Assembly (NCBI GenBank): GCA_016778465.1
Contig: JADHPM010000001.1
Location: 1-64,000, forward strand
Length of the DNA stretch: 64,000 nucleotides
Direction of reading: 5' to 3'
From: Methylophilaceae bacterium
Lineage (GTDB): Bacteria; Pseudomonadota; Gammaproteobacteria; Burkholderiales; Methylophilaceae
This document shows positions 42,994-53,639 of this stretch, piece by piece; within the stretch, counting starts at the first letter, position 1; the number at the start of each line of letters is the position of its first letter. The translations under genes and the position numbers were made by a program. The notes under the pieces are model-generated. The model did no database searches, was not told the origin of the DNA, and was given only the letters and a program-made list of their open reading frames with translations.

Positions 42994-43985
42994 TAACCAC
43001 CTGTATGCGACATAAATCGAATCACCGCAGGGGATTTTTTATGTATTTCGAATTCATGTGATTTTGGTTTCGTTTTTAAAGCATCGAGAATGCTATTAAT
43101 AATTGGTTTATCATCATTTAAGTGGCGTCGCAACAATGGTAATAATTCAATCTTGTTTTCTTGTCCCAAGCAGAGAAATAATTCACCCTTACAACTTATT
43201 CTCACACGATTACATGACTCACAAAAATTATGGCTATGAGGAGAAATAAGACCTACGTGGGTTTGACTGTTTTGAATCTGCCAATAATTTGCAGGCCCCC
43301 CCGTTGATATTGATGTTTTTATCAGATTATAATGATTTTTTAAATTTTTCAGCAAATCATCATTGCTGACAAAAGTTTCTTTTCTCTCATGCGTCACATC
43401 TCCTAGAGGCATTTCTTCTATAAAGCTTACATCCAATGCATTTTTAATTGCAAAATCGACTAAATTATAAATTTCATGATCATTAATTCCACGCATTAAA
43501 ACAACGTTTAATTTAATTTTTTTAAAACCCAGTTCAATTGCAAAATATATATTTTCCAAAATTGTATCCAGATGACCTGTTCTCGTCATTTTTTTAAAAA
43601 CTTTGGAATCCAAACTATCAAGGCTAATATTAATTCTTTTGACACCAGCATCTATTAGCATTTGCCCCTTTTTTTTTAATTGACTTGCATTCGTTGTGAG
43701 AGTCAATTCTTTTAAATCCCTATTTTTTCCTAAATTTAAAAATAATTGGTCAATATCCTTTCTAACAAGGGGTTCGCCGCCTGTGATGCGAATTTTTTTA
43801 ACCCCAAGTTGAATAAATATTTCGGCAAGACGTTGTAATTCTTCTAAGGTTAAGAGATCTTTCCGGGGCATAAAATGCATATCTTCAGACATACAGTAAA
43901 TACAGCGAAAGTCACATCGATCGGTTACAGAGAGTCTAATATAATCAATATTTCTATTGAACTGATCAATTAGATGTGTAGTCAT
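42993..43985 (-). CDS. moaA: GTP 3',8-cyclase MoaA
   Basis: A radical-SAM enzyme that starts molybdopterin synthesis from GTP. The protein starts MTTHLIDQFNRNIDYIRLSVTDRCDFRCIYCM with the C-x3-C-x2-C cluster, then ITGGEPLVRKDI and a second cluster near the end (FCESCNRVRIS ... CLG). It ends HKKSPAVIRFMSHTGG, with the usual GG terminus. ATG at 43985 is chosen because the conserved start lies there; the in-frame extension to 44027 reads across the promoter. It is divergent from fdsG with 66 nt between starts. Confidence 0.94.
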   Translation of the reverse strand: MTTHLIDQFNRNIDYIRLSVTDRCDFRCIYCMSEDMHFMPRKDLLTLEELQRLAEIFIQLGVKKIRITGGEPLVRKDIDQLFLNLGKNRDLKELTLTTNASQLKKKGQMLIDAGVKRINISLDSLDSKVFKKMTRTGHLDTILENIYFAIELGFKKIKLNVVLMRGINDHEIYNLVDFAIKNALDVSFIEEMPLGDVTHERKETFVSNDDLLKNLKNHYNLIKTSISTGGPANYWQIQNSQTHVGLISPHSHNFCESCNRVRISCKGELFLCLGQENKIELLPLLRRHLNDDKPIINSILDALKTKPKSHEFEIHKKSPAVIRFMSHTGG

Positions 43986-44012
43986 AGCAGTATAATTTTT
44001 TCTTGAACATAC

Positions 44013-44020
44013 AGTATAAT
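44013..44020. promoter_or_regulatory. Overlapping divergent -10 elements between moaA and fdsG
   Basis: AGTATAAT contains TATAAT on the plus strand (44015-44020) for fdsG and TATACT on the minus strand (44018-44013) for moaA. Each would give a leader of about 20-25 nt before its start codon. The same CAGTATAAT sequence occurs 24 bp earlier (43988-43996). No good -35 element is seen for either direction. Confidence 0.45.
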
Positions 44021-44051
44021 AAACCATTTATTCTTAACGAAAAATTAGCCA

Positions 44052-44528
44052 ATGTCATTTACGAAAGAATCTGCAGAAAAGATACAAAATTTAATAGGAA
44101 AGTTTCAAGACAAACCAGGTGCTCTTCTACCTCTAATGCATGGTATTCAAGACGCTCTAGGTTTCGTCCCTGAGGAAGCTTATCCGTTAATTTCAAAAGC
44201 TTATCAATTATCCATCGCTGAGATTCATGGCTTTGTTACTTTCTATCATCATTTTAGAAGAAAACCTTCAGGAAAAAATATTTTGCATATTTGCCGAGCA
44301 GAATCTTGCCAATCAATGGGGGCTGAAAAAATTGAGCAATATTGCAAAGATAAATTGGATATTGATTATCACGACACTACATCAGATGGCGCTATTACTT
44401 TAGAACCAATTTATTGCTTAGGAAATTGTGCCTGTTCACCTGCAGTCATGATTAATGAGAAAGTTCTCGGTCGAGTGACCCCTAACATGATAGATAAAAT
44501 TATTGAACGGGCTAAGGAAAATTCATGA
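44052..44528 (+). CDS. fdsG: NAD-dependent formate dehydrogenase gamma subunit FdsG
   Basis: A NuoE-like [2Fe-2S] protein of 158 residues. Cluster ligands are visible in [16 protein letters not shown] and [15 protein letters not shown]. It carries electrons from FdsA toward the FMN of FdsB in a cytoplasmic, soluble complex. Its stop overlaps the fdsB start (ATGA). It is the first gene of fdsGBA-fdhD-fdsD, divergent from the Moco genes. Confidence 0.94.
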   Translation: MSFTKESAEKIQNLIGKFQDKPGALLPLMHGIQDALGFVPEEAYPLISKAYQLSIAEIHGFVTFYHHFRRKPSGKNILHICRAESCQSMGAEKIEQYCKDKLDIDYHDTTSDGAITLEPIYCLGNCACSPAVMINEKVLGRVTPNMIDKIIERAKENS

Positions 44529-46078
44529 GTTATAAAATTTATATTCCTACCGATTCCACTTCACTCTCACTGGGTGCAGATGAGGTTTTTGAGGCAGTTC
44601 AGCGTGAAGCAATTCAAAGAAATATTTCCCTTGAAATAGTTCGTAATGGATCACGGGGCCTTTTTTGGCTTGAACCTTTAATCGAAGTTGAAACAAAAAC
44701 AGGTCGTTTAGCTTATGGTCCAGTTACAGTCGATGATGTTAGAGCTTTGTTTGATGCAGAATTCTTTGCGGGTAAAGGGCACGCATTGTGCCATGGATTA
44801 ACAGAAGAAATTGAGTGGTTAAAAAAACAGGAACGCCTAACATTCGCCAGGGCAGGTATCTCAGACCCACTTAATCTTAATGATTACCTTAATCTTGGAG
44901 GCTTTAGAGGTTTAAAAAATGCGATTAATCTAAAGCCTAATGAAATCGTTAAAACTGTTACAGATTCAGGCTTACGCGGAAGAGGAGGTGCTGCTTTTCC
45001 AACCGGGATTAAATGGCAAACAGTGCACGATACACTTAGTCAAAAAAAATATATCGTTTGTAATGCCGACGAGGGTGATTCAGGCACCTATTCCGATCGT
45101 ATGATTATGGAAAATGACCCCTTCGTGTTAATTGAGGGAATGGTTATTGCCGGATTAGCAGTTGGTGCTGATCAAGGCTATATTTACTTGAGATCAGAAT
45201 ACCCTGATGCATTAAAAGTCTTGAATAAGGCTATAGATCTTGCAAAAGAAAAAGGTTATTTGGGAGATAAAATTTTAGGAACAGATTTCAATTTTGAATT
45301 AGAGGTGACAAGAGCCGCAGGGGCTTATATTTGTGGTGAGGAAACCTCACTTCTTGAAAGCCTTGAGGGTAAAAGGGGAATGGTTCGTTACAAACCTCCA
45401 CTTCCCGCGATCGAGGGGCTTTATGGAAAACCTACGGTTGTTAATAATGTCATAACATTAGCCTCGATTCCTATTATCTTAGACAAGGGCTCAAAGTATT
45501 ATGCTGATTACGGTATGGGTCGATCTAAAGGCACACTTCCTATTCAATTAGCTGGTAATCTTAAAAAAACAGGTTTAATTGAAAAAGCTTTTGGCATCAC
45601 TTTACGGGAACTTATCTATGATTTTGGCGGAGGTTCAGCAACGGGGAGACCAATTAAAGCAGTTCAAGTTGGAGGTCCTTTAGGAGCCTTTATACCAGAG
45701 TCTCAGTTTGACATGCCGATGGACTATGAAACCTTTGCAAAAGTTAATGCAGTAGTGGGTCACGGAGGAATTGTAGCTTTTGATGATACCGTTGATATGG
45801 CTAAGATGGCGCGTTACTCATTCGAATTCTGTGCTATTGAATCTTGTGGAAAGTGCACGCCATGCAGAATTGGCTCCACTCGAGGAATGGAGGTAATTGA
45901 TAAAATTAAAGCTGGTGTTGAAGTTAATAAAAATGAAAAATTGCTCCGCGATCTTGCTGATACAATGGTAAGCGGGTCACTATGTGCAATGGGCGGGATG
46001 ACGCCATTTCCTGTGATTAGCGCGCTTAATTTTTTCCCGAACGACTTTGGTCTTGAAAAGACTGATACTAAGGCTTAA
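44525..46078 (+). CDS. fdsB: NAD-dependent formate dehydrogenase beta subunit FdsB
   Basis: A NuoF-like diaphorase subunit of 517 residues. An N-terminal thioredoxin-like part (residues about 1-95) resembles the domain often fused here. FMN/NAD motifs are [17 protein letters not shown] and [21 protein letters not shown], with [20 protein letters not shown] and the [4Fe-4S] site [16 protein letters not shown]. It passes electrons to NAD+. Confidence 0.95.
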   Translation: MSYKIYIPTDSTSLSLGADEVFEAVQREAIQRNISLEIVRNGSRGLFWLEPLIEVETKTGRLAYGPVTVDDVRALFDAEFFAGKGHALCHGLTEEIEWLKKQERLTFARAGISDPLNLNDYLNLGGFRGLKNAINLKPNEIVKTVTDSGLRGRGGAAFPTGIKWQTVHDTLSQKKYIVCNADEGDSGTYSDRMIMENDPFVLIEGMVIAGLAVGADQGYIYLRSEYPDALKVLNKAIDLAKEKGYLGDKILGTDFNFELEVTRAAGAYICGEETSLLESLEGKRGMVRYKPPLPAIEGLYGKPTVVNNVITLASIPIILDKGSKYYADYGMGRSKGTLPIQLAGNLKKTGLIEKAFGITLRELIYDFGGGSATGRPIKAVQVGGPLGAFIPESQFDMPMDYETFAKVNAVVGHGGIVAFDDTVDMAKMARYSFEFCAIESCGKCTPCRIGSTRGMEVIDKIKAGVEVNKNEKLLRDLADTMVSGSLCAMGGMTPFPVISALNFFPNDFGLEKTDTKA

Positions 46079-46120
46079 ACTTATAAAAATAAATAATGAA
46101 ATTAATGGGTTATAGATAAA

Positions 46121-48964
46121 ATGGACGATACAAAAGATTTTGGTACGCCAAAAAGCACAAAAGAAAAAATTGTTAATTTAAAAATTGATGGTTTTGACGT
46201 TAGTGTTCCGGAAGGCACTTCAATTATGCGTGCTGCAGCTGAGGCTGGAATTAATGTACCAAAGTTATGTGCCACGGATAATCTAGATCCATTTGGCTCT
46301 TGCCGTCTATGCTTAGTTGAAATTGAAGGTCGAAGAGGCTATCCAGCATCGTGCACCACTCCTGTTGCAGAGGGTATTGAAGTTAAAACAGAAACACCAA
46401 AGTTGGAGGATTTACGTCGCGGTGTGATGGAGCTTTATATTTCTGATCATCCATTAGATTGCCTTACATGTGCAACCAATGGTGATTGCGAATTACAAGA
46501 CATGGCGGGTCGAGTTGGGTTGAGAGAAGTGCGTTATGGCTACGAAGGAGAAAATCACTTAAATGCTGTCAAAGATGAATCTAATCCCTATTTTACCTTT
46601 GACCCATCAAAATGTATTGTTTGCTCTCGATGCGTGCGAGCTTGCGAGGAAGTTCAGGGCACATTTGCACTAACCATAGATGGCCGTGGTTTTGAATCTA
46701 AAGTTTCTGCTGGTAATAAAGACTTTATGGACTCAGAGTGCGTTTCATGTGGTGCTTGCGTTCAAGCCTGCCCGACGGCAACTCTCATTGAAAATTCAAT
46801 TATCGAACAAGGAATTCCAGATAGAAAAGTAACTACCACTTGTGCCTACTGTGGCGTAGGTTGCTCTTTTAATGCTGAAATTCAGGGTGACCAAGTTGTT
46901 CGAATGACGCCCAATAAAAATGGCGGAGCTAACCACGGTCACTCATGCATTAAAGGCCGTTTTGCCTGGGGATACACAACCCATCAAGATCGCATAACCA
47001 CTCCTATGATTCGGAAAAGCATTAAGGATCCATGGCAAAAAGTAAGTTGGGATGAAGCCATTTCTTATGCAGCTTCTGAAATTAAAAGAATTCAGAAAAA
47101 ATATGGCACTAATTCAGCAGGAGCAATTTCATCTTCACGATGTACAAACGAGGAAGTATGGGTTGTGCAGAAATTAGCACGCGCAGGATTTGGTAATAAC
47201 AATGTTGATACCTGTGCCCGTGTTTGCCATTCACCAACTGGTTATGGCCTAAAACAAACATTGGGAGAATCGGCCGGTACTCAGAACTTTGATTCGGTTA
47301 TGAAATCTGATGTTATTATGATAATTGGTGCAAATCCAACTGATGGCCATCCTGTGTTTGCCTCTCATATGAAAAGACGCTTGAGACAAGGTGCAAAATT
47401 AATTATCGTTGATCCAAGAGAAATTGATTTAGTTAAAAACTCAGTTCATATTAAAGCTGATTATCATCTCAAACTAAGACCAGGTACAAATGTGGCAACC
47501 ATAAATGCGATATCTCACGTGATTGCTACTGAAGGCTTAATTGATAATGATTTTGTTCAAGAGCGATGTGAAACAGAAGCATTTAAATATTGGCTTGAAT
47601 TTATCTCCGATAAAAGAAATTCACCCGAGGTATTGGAAAGTGAAACAGGTATTCCTGCCGACACCATTAGGTCAGCAGCAAGACTATTTGCTAAAGAGAA
47701 AAATGGCTCTATTTACTATGGACTGGGTGTTACTGAACATAGCCAGGGGTCAACAATGGTTATGGCTATTGCTAATTTGGCGATGGCGACTGGAAATATT
47801 GGCCGAGAAGGTGTGGGGGTTAATCCGCTAAGAGGGCAAAACAATGTTCAAGGCTCATGTGATATGGGATCATTTCCACATGAATTTCCAGGTTATAGAC
47901 ATGTCTCTGACGACAAAACTCGAGAGTCATTTGAAAAAGCTTGGTCTGTGAAATTACTAGGAGAACCTGGTTTAAGAATCCCAAATATGCTTGATGAGGC
48001 TATTTCCGGTAAATTTAAGGCGCTTTATTGTGAAGGTGAGGATATTGCTCAATCAGATCCAAATACCCAGCACGTAACTCATGCGCTTGAGTCAATGGAA
48101 TGTGTCATTGTTCAAGATTTATTTCTGAATGAAACGGCTATGTACGCCCATGTATTTTTACCTGGAGCTTCATTTTTAGAGAAGAGTGGAACATTTACCA
48201 ATGCTGAAAGACGCATATCACCTGTACGAAAAGTTATGCAAGCAAAAAATGGATATGAGGACTGGGAAATTACACAAATGTTGTCTAATGCTTTAGGTTA
48301 TCCAATGAATTATAAGCATGCCAGTGAAATTATGGATGAGATTTCCTCTATGATGCCTACTTTCAAGGGGGTTAGTTATGAAAAACTAGATCGTCTTGGT
48401 AGTATTCAATGGCCTTGTAATGATGACGCACCGGAAGGAACTCCTACTATGCATAGTGAAGAGTTTGTCCGTGGAAAAGGAAAGTTTTTCATTACAGAAT
48501 ATGTCCCCACGACGGAAAAAGTCAATGCTAAATTCCCATTAATAATGACGACTGGAAGGATATTGTCACAATATAATGTGGGTGCTCAAACAAGACGAAC
48601 TAAAAATAGTACATGGCATAGTGAAGATTTAGTTGAAATTCATCCGCATGATGCAGAAGAGAGAGGAATTTTAGAAAATGATTGGGTAGGTATCTCAAGT
48701 CGAGCAGGAGACACTGTTTTGAGAGCTAAGATTACTGAGAGGGTTCAGCCTGGGGTCGTTTACACAACATTTCATCATCCAGAATCAGGCGCTAATGTTA
48801 TTACAACTGAAAACTCAGATTGGGCAACCAACTGTCCTGAGTTTAAAGTTACAGCTGTTCAAGTTTCAAAAGTTTCACAGCTTTCAGATTGGCAAAAACA
48901 ATATAAAGACTTTAGTGAAAAACAAATCAAATTTGTTGATGAGAGCACCGAAAAAGTTGATTAG
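46121..48964 (+). CDS. fdsA: NAD-dependent formate dehydrogenase alpha subunit FdsA
   Basis: The molybdenum-bearing catalytic subunit of 947 residues oxidises formate to CO2. An N-terminal [2Fe-2S] ferredoxin domain (CATDNLDPFGSCRLCLVE), a His-Cys3 cluster and two [4Fe-4S] sites (CIVCSRCVRACEE and CVSCGACVQACP) precede the bis-MGD domain. The active-site Cys is C369 in CARVCHSPTG. The C-terminal MGD-binding part has ATNCPEFKV. Standard length. The ribosome binding site is poor, so the 42-nt gap after fdsB may hold a further element. Confidence 0.96.
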   Translation: MDDTKDFGTPKSTKEKIVNLKIDGFDVSVPEGTSIMRAAAEAGINVPKLCATDNLDPFGSCRLCLVEIEGRRGYPASCTTPVAEGIEVKTETPKLEDLRRGVMELYISDHPLDCLTCATNGDCELQDMAGRVGLREVRYGYEGENHLNAVKDESNPYFTFDPSKCIVCSRCVRACEEVQGTFALTIDGRGFESKVSAGNKDFMDSECVSCGACVQACPTATLIENSIIEQGIPDRKVTTTCAYCGVGCSFNAEIQGDQVVRMTPNKNGGANHGHSCIKGRFAWGYTTHQDRITTPMIRKSIKDPWQKVSWDEAISYAASEIKRIQKKYGTNSAGAISSSRCTNEEVWVVQKLARAGFGNNNVDTCARVCHSPTGYGLKQTLGESAGTQNFDSVMKSDVIMIIGANPTDGHPVFASHMKRRLRQGAKLIIVDPREIDLVKNSVHIKADYHLKLRPGTNVATINAISHVIATEGLIDNDFVQERCETEAFKYWLEFISDKRNSPEVLESETGIPADTIRSAARLFAKEKNGSIYYGLGVTEHSQGSTMVMAIANLAMATGNIGREGVGVNPLRGQNNVQGSCDMGSFPHEFPGYRHVSDDKTRESFEKAWSVKLLGEPGLRIPNMLDEAISGKFKALYCEGEDIAQSDPNTQHVTHALESMECVIVQDLFLNETAMYAHVFLPGASFLEKSGTFTNAERRISPVRKVMQAKNGYEDWEITQMLSNALGYPMNYKHASEIMDEISSMMPTFKGVSYEKLDRLGSIQWPCNDDAPEGTPTMHSEEFVRGKGKFFITEYVPTTEKVNAKFPLIMTTGRILSQYNVGAQTRRTKNSTWHSEDLVEIHPHDAEERGILENDWVGISSRAGDTVLRAKITERVQPGVVYTTFHHPESGANVITTENSDWATNCPEFKVTAVQVSKVSQLSDWQKQYKDFSEKQIKFVDESTEKVD

Positions 48965-48972
48965 GTTTTTTG

Positions 48973-49794
48973 GTGAAATCACACAAATTTATTCATTCTA
49001 ATAACCCTGTTGCCGAAGTTAAAATCACAAAAAGCAGTCTGCTTGGCGAGTTTGTTGATGAATTCTTAGTCGAAGAGACTCCTATCGCCATGGTTTTTAA
49101 TGGCATTTCGCATGTAGTTATGATGGCAAGCCCCTCCAATTTGTATGATTTTGCCTACGGCTTCGCCATTACTGAAAAAATTGTTTCATCTGTTGACGAT
49201 ATTTACGGGGTTGATATTAATGTAAAAGATCATGGTATTGAGTTAGAAATAAATATTAGCTCTGAAAGTTTTGAAAAACTAAAAGAAGTAAGACGAAACC
49301 TTACTGGACGAACAGGCTGTGGTCTTTGTGGGGCCGAAAGTTTGAATCAAGTGATAAATTTACCTGTTGATCAAATTAAAAATTCCTACATTTTTTCATC
49401 AGAAAAAATACTTATCGCTATTGAAAAATTTTCTTCCAAGCAAGAAATGCAATCCAAAACAGGGTCTACGCATGCCTGTGCTATTTGTTCGCAAAACGGT
49501 GAGATAAAATTAATTAGAGAAGACGTAGGAAGGCATAATGCACTTGATAAGTTAATAGGTGCAGTTATCAAGAATAATTTACTTGAACCAGATGATTTTG
49601 TCTTGATTTCTAGTCGCGCAAGTTACGAGATGCTACAAAAATTCGCTTTCTTAAATTTAGGACTAATTGCGGCGATTTCAGCTCCAACAGCATTGGCTGC
49701 TAGGTTGGCAGATAGTCTAGATATAACTTTAATTGGATTTGCCAAAGGTAAAAAATTTAATATTTATTCACATGAAAGACGCGTTACAGGGTAA
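48973..49794 (+). CDS. fdhD: Formate dehydrogenase accessory sulfurtransferase FdhD
   Basis: FdhD (FdsC in the fds nomenclature) delivers sulfur to the Mo cofactor before it enters FdsA. The 273 residues have the Cys pair TGCGLCGAE, the TGSTHACAICSQNGEI segment, EDVGRHNALDKLIGA and the C-terminal ISAPTALAARLADSL. GTG at 48973 is chosen; a TTG three bases earlier is in frame. It begins 8 nt after the fdsA stop and fdsD follows after 11 nt. Confidence 0.94.
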   Translation: MKSHKFIHSNNPVAEVKITKSSLLGEFVDEFLVEETPIAMVFNGISHVVMMASPSNLYDFAYGFAITEKIVSSVDDIYGVDINVKDHGIELEINISSESFEKLKEVRRNLTGRTGCGLCGAESLNQVINLPVDQIKNSYIFSSEKILIAIEKFSSKQEMQSKTGSTHACAICSQNGEIKLIREDVGRHNALDKLIGAVIKNNLLEPDDFVLISSRASYEMLQKFAFLNLGLIAAISAPTALAARLADSLDITLIGFAKGKKFNIYSHERRVTG

Positions 49795-49805
49795 TATCTC
49801 GACAT

Positions 49806-50015
49806 ATGAAAAATGATCATTTAATAGTTATGGCAAATCAAATAGGAGATTTTTTTAAAAGTTATCCTGATCAAGAGTATGCTAAAAAAGAAATAGCAAC
49901 GCATTTAAGAAAGTTTTGGGCACCTGATATGCGTAATTTAATTAAAGAGATGGTTGAAAAAAATACACCTGAACTTCAGGACCATGTCGCTGAGGCAATA
50001 AAGAAATACCTCTGA
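49806..50015 (+). CDS. fdsD: Formate dehydrogenase delta subunit FdsD
   Basis: The 69-residue FdsD-like protein, MKNDHLIVMANQIGDFFKSYPDQEYAKKEIATH and then FWAPDMRNLI, is found only with FdsGBA complexes and may aid stability. It is the last gene of the operon. It converges with the glycosyltransferase gene, the two stops being directly adjacent. Confidence 0.92.
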   Translation: MKNDHLIVMANQIGDFFKSYPDQEYAKKEIATHLRKFWAPDMRNLIKEMVEKNTPELQDHVAEAIKKYL

Positions 50016-51650
50016 CTACTCTCTTAACAGAACAAAATAAAATTTGTCTTTGGGGCGCTTACCTGTCCAAATCTCGCGCCAATCCTTAAATTCAGCAGGA
50101 GTTTCATTGTCCCCTTGTAATCTTATCAACGCAAGTTTGCAATTTTGCAAATTGTTTGAGTAGTTAATCGGTTTGACTTTTGTATAGTAATGCAAAATAT
50201 TTATTTGGCTATCATTTAAATACTGTGAATATAGGCAGCTGGATGACTGCACAAGATGTGGTTTTAAATCAGTAAATAAACTTTTCATGCTTTTTCGGTT
50301 ATTAAATGAATCACCCCAGAGCATTATAAAGATTACCCATATCATAGTGATACCAATAGCCCAATTACTGATCATAGAGCGGTTAGTAATTTTCGATTTG
50401 ATTATATAGAAAATCCAGAGACTAGAGATTGCTAGCGAAATTAAAAAATTAAGTATTGAGAATTCAATTTTAAAATTAGCTGATGCGTCGTAAATTCTAA
50501 GATATAAATCATAGGGTATAGAAGTCAAAGAGCTGAGCCATCCAAGCCAGATGATAATACCTATAAAGCCAAAAATAAGTATGCCAAACCAGTTCAATGC
50601 ACTTGCAGCACCTCGCTTAAGATTATCAATTGCTCCAGTACCTAAGATTGAGAAGGGTACAAGAAATGGCAGAAGAGAAATTGGGCTCTGTTCATATTTG
50701 AATGAGATAAGGATGAAATAGCTGAGAATAAAAATGATCGGTAAAGTTAAATTTTTATCAACAAAACATTTTTTATAATTTTTATAGATTACCGAGACTG
50801 CTAATGGTAAAGCTGGCCAAGTAAACCATGCTATTCCTTCCATGATATAGAGAAACGATGAGGAATTGTTAAAAATAGGCTGCTGAACCCAGAGTAAAAA
50901 AATTTCAGGAAATAGTTTTTTAAAAATGATAAGCCAAGGAAAAATAAACGAAATTGCTATCATGCTTGATAGCCCAATAAACGTTAAGTATCTTTTATTG
51001 CGCCAACTGGAAAATAAATATAGTGTAACCAGACAAAAGAACATAGCAAGAAATGGTAAAAACCCCCCTGCTAAAAATAGTATACCTAAGCCCAAGCCTA
51101 AGATAACGCTTGAGCGAAAGGGTCTGCGATAATACAAAGTGCAACTGTAAAAACATAAACTAAAGCCAGATAGGGATGCAACTTCAGGGGTTAGAGTGTG
51201 GGCATTTAATATGAGCCCAATGGATGCAATAAAAATTAATCCTGCTTGTCTACCAAATCCTCGACCAAGAAGCTCGCGTGTACTCATGCCAACCGCGACT
51301 AGAGTTATGGCTAGCCATAAAAGATTTGATAGTCGTGCTGCATCATGAAAAGCTAATAAGGGCGTGAGAATTTTTACAAAGACTGAGGCAATTAATGCAT
51401 ATAGTGGGGGGGTTGTGAGGTAAGTGTTGCTAGCAGATAAAGGAGCTATAATTTCCCCATCATGAATAATACTTACTATTTGACTGATGGTTTCTGATTC
51501 TTGTGGCGGCCATGGATCATGACCAATTAATCCAAAGGTAGTCCAAATGACTGTAAGGGCAATAAATAAATTAAACTTTGTTTTTCCCCCAAGATTTTTT
51601 CTTGGAGTTGACATATTACCTTGCCAATCGTGCTCAAGATCAAATTTCAT
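50016..51650 (-). CDS. ArnT/PMT-like membrane glycosyltransferase
   Basis: A 544-residue polytopic protein with about 11-12 hydrophobic segments. The early loop HDPWPPQESETISQIVSIIHDGEIIAPL, then TYLTTPPLYALIASVF, is the position of the acidic catalytic motif in the ArnT/PMT (GT39/GT83) family, which uses polyprenyl-phosphate sugars. The C terminus is a small soluble part (ENETPAEFKDWREIW-like). The acceptor is unknown; lipid A or another envelope sugar is possible. The start could be residue 1 or the ATG at codon 13 (AAGGTAAT upstream). It is read from the same strand as rpmE but is separated by a terminator. Confidence 0.75.
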   Translation of the reverse strand: MKFDLEHDWQGNMSTPRKNLGGKTKFNLFIALTVIWTTFGLIGHDPWPPQESETISQIVSIIHDGEIIAPLSASNTYLTTPPLYALIASVFVKILTPLLAFHDAARLSNLLWLAITLVAVGMSTRELLGRGFGRQAGLIFIASIGLILNAHTLTPEVASLSGFSLCFYSCTLYYRRPFRSSVILGLGLGILFLAGGFLPFLAMFFCLVTLYLFSSWRNKRYLTFIGLSSMIAISFIFPWLIIFKKLFPEIFLLWVQQPIFNNSSSFLYIMEGIAWFTWPALPLAVSVIYKNYKKCFVDKNLTLPIIFILSYFILISFKYEQSPISLLPFLVPFSILGTGAIDNLKRGAASALNWFGILIFGFIGIIIWLGWLSSLTSIPYDLYLRIYDASANFKIEFSILNFLISLAISSLWIFYIIKSKITNRSMISNWAIGITMIWVIFIMLWGDSFNNRKSMKSLFTDLKPHLVQSSSCLYSQYLNDSQINILHYYTKVKPINYSNNLQNCKLALIRLQGDNETPAEFKDWREIWTGKRPKDKFYFVLLRE

Positions 51651-51666
51651 ATATTGTAATCATATA

Positions 51667-51696
51667 TAAAAAAAGGCAGCGCAGCTGCCTTTTTTT
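51667..51696. terminator. Bidirectional-type terminator after rpmE
   Basis: GGCAGC (51675-51680) pairs with GCTGCC (51684-51689) over a 3-nt loop. There is an A run on the left and a T run on the right. It lies just downstream of rpmE on the minus strand and before the start of the glycosyltransferase. Confidence 0.88.
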
Positions 51697-51712
51697 AAAA
51701 ATAAAGAGCTAA

Positions 51713-51913
51713 TTACATGCCATATTTTTGTTTGAATTTTTCAACACGTCCAGCTGTGTCTAATATTTTTTGTTTTCCAGTATAAAAGGGATGACATTTA
51801 GAACAGACTTCAATCGTAAGATCTTTGCCTACAGTAGATTGAGTCTTAAAAGTGTTACCACAACTGCAAGTAACATTCACTTCTGGATAATTTGGGTGTA
51901 AATCTTTTTTCAT
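51713..51913 (-). CDS. rpmE: 50S ribosomal protein L31, zinc-binding type
   Basis: The 66-residue protein [22 protein letters not shown] has a C-x-C pair and later [14 protein letters not shown] with C-x2-C, the zinc-containing (C+) form of L31. ATG at 51913 is preferred over 51922: AAGAA is spaced correctly for the former. It lies after rho in the same direction. rho and rpmE are often neighbours in proteobacteria. Confidence 0.94.
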   Translation of the reverse strand: MKKDLHPNYPEVNVTCSCGNTFKTQSTVGKDLTIEVCSKCHPFYTGKQKILDTAGRVEKFKQKYGM

Positions 51914-51984
51914 TTGTATCATTTCTTAAAAAATTGAGGTGTAATTATGTTAGAAAAAACGAAAAAAATCAATAAGTATATGAA

Positions 51985-53244
51985 TTAGCCACCACGCATG
52001 CTATCAAAAAAATTATCATTATTCTTTGTTGATTTAACTTTGTCTAACAAGAATTCCATTGCTTCTAAATCGTCCATCGGGTAAAGCAACTTCCTGAGTA
52101 CCCATATTTTTTGTAAAACTTCAGGAGTGATGAGTAGTTCCTCTCGTCTTGTGCCTGATTTATTCACATTAATGGCTGGGTAAATTCGTTTCTCAGCCAT
52201 ACGACGGTCTAAATGAATTTCCATGTTACCTGTACCTTTAAATTCTTCATAAATAACATCATCCATTCTGGAACCTGTTTCAACAAGAGCGGTTGCTAAA
52301 ATGGTAAGAGACCCCCCTTCCTCAACATTTCGAGCAGCCCCAAAAAATCGTTTTGGCTTTTGCAGAGCGTTTGCATCAACACCACCTGTCAAGACCTTAC
52401 CTGATGAAGGTATTACAGTATTATAAGCTCTCGCAAGTCGAGTTATTGAATCAAGCAATATAACAACATCTTTTTTGTGTTCAACTAACCGCTTCGCTTT
52501 TTCTAGAACCATTTCAGCGACTTGGACATGGCGTGTTGCAGGTTCATCGAATGTTGATGCTAGAACCTCACCTTTGACTGACCTGGCCATATCTGTCACC
52601 TCTTCTGGTCTCTCATCGATTAAAAGTACTATTAATTCAACATCAGGATGATTAGCGGTGATTGCATGGGCTATATTTTGCATCATGACAGTTTTTCCGC
52701 TTTTAGGACTTGCAACAATTAAGCCGCGCTGACCCTTACCGATAGGGGATATCATGTCAATAATACGACTAGTGTAATTTTCTTCTCCACCTTTGTCTCT
52801 CTCTAAAGTAAGAGGCTCATTAGGGAAAAGAGGGGTTAGATTTTCAAAAAGTATTTTATTTTTTGTATTCTCAGGTGCGTCATTATTTACTTTATCGACT
52901 TTAACTAGAGCAAAATATCTTTCACTGTCTTTTGGTGTTCTGATCTCTCCTGAAATAGTATCTCCAGTATGAAGATTAAAACGTCTTATTTGCGAAGGTG
53001 ACACATAGATATCGTCAGGACCAGCGAGGTAGGATGCCTCTGAAGATCTAAGAAAACCAAATCCATCAGACAATACTTCAAGGGTGCCCTCACCTTGAAG
53101 TGTGTCACCATTTTTTGCCTTATTTTTAAGCAGGGCAAAAATCAAGTCCTGTTTTCTCATCCTTCCAGTATTTTCAATTTTCTCGGCTATTGCCATATTT
53201 ACTAACTCGGCAATTGGAAGGTGTTTTAAATCAGATAAATGCAT
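51985..53244 (-). CDS. rho: Transcription termination factor Rho
   Basis: A hexameric RNA helicase of 419 residues. An N-terminal Rho-N helical part and a cold-shock-like RNA-binding domain ([29 protein letters not shown]) precede the ATPase domain with P-loop [26 protein letters not shown] and the Q-loop region ([20 protein letters not shown]). Size is standard. trxA lies 2 nt upstream on the minus strand, a common pair in proteobacteria. Confidence 0.97.
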   Translation of the reverse strand: MHLSDLKHLPIAELVNMAIAEKIENTGRMRKQDLIFALLKNKAKNGDTLQGEGTLEVLSDGFGFLRSSEASYLAGPDDIYVSPSQIRRFNLHTGDTISGEIRTPKDSERYFALVKVDKVNNDAPENTKNKILFENLTPLFPNEPLTLERDKGGEENYTSRIIDMISPIGKGQRGLIVASPKSGKTVMMQNIAHAITANHPDVELIVLLIDERPEEVTDMARSVKGEVLASTFDEPATRHVQVAEMVLEKAKRLVEHKKDVVILLDSITRLARAYNTVIPSSGKVLTGGVDANALQKPKRFFGAARNVEEGGSLTILATALVETGSRMDDVIYEEFKGTGNMEIHLDRRMAEKRIYPAINVNKSGTRREELLITPEVLQKIWVLRKLLYPMDDLEAMEFLLDKVKSTKNNDNFFDSMRGG

Positions 53245-53246
53245 AG

Positions 53247-53573
53247 TTATATTGTGCTATCGATGAATGCGGTTAATTGTGACTTTGATAAGGCCCCAAC
53301 CTTAGTTGCCTCTGGATTTCCATCTTTAAAAATCATAAGTGTAGGGATACCTCTGACACCATATTTGCTGGGAATTTCTTGGTTTTCATCAATATTTAGT
53401 TTTGTAATCTTGAGTTTTCCTTCATATTCTTTAACTAATTCATCAAGAATAGGGGCAATCATTTTGCAAGGTCCGCACCATTCAGCCCAATAATCAACAA
53501 GAACTGGAATAGTTGACTCGATTACTTCTGTTTGAAATGAATCACCACTGAGGTGAACGATAGAATTACTCAT
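53247..53573 (-). CDS. trxA: Thioredoxin TrxA
   Basis: The 108-residue protein has [21 protein letters not shown] with the WCGPC redox site, and [11 protein letters not shown] with the cis-Pro. It reduces disulfides in the cytoplasm and is regenerated by thioredoxin reductase. It is directly followed by rho (2 nt), and the trxA-rho order is widely conserved. An AT-rich gap of about 66 nt separates it from the dolP-like gene. Confidence 0.97.
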   Translation of the reverse strand: MSNSIVHLSGDSFQTEVIESTIPVLVDYWAEWCGPCKMIAPILDELVKEYEGKLKITKLNIDENQEIPSKYGVRGIPTLMIFKDGNPEATKVGALSKSQLTAFIDSTI

Positions 53574-53639
53574 AAAACGTTTAGATTATTAATATAAGGG
53601 GGGTAATTAGGATCATATTAAATCATAAAAAGGGGAAGA

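Noticed and set aside
53239-53493. Plus-strand open frame opposite trxA
   Set aside because: It is complementary to thioredoxin, which has the clear WCGPC site.
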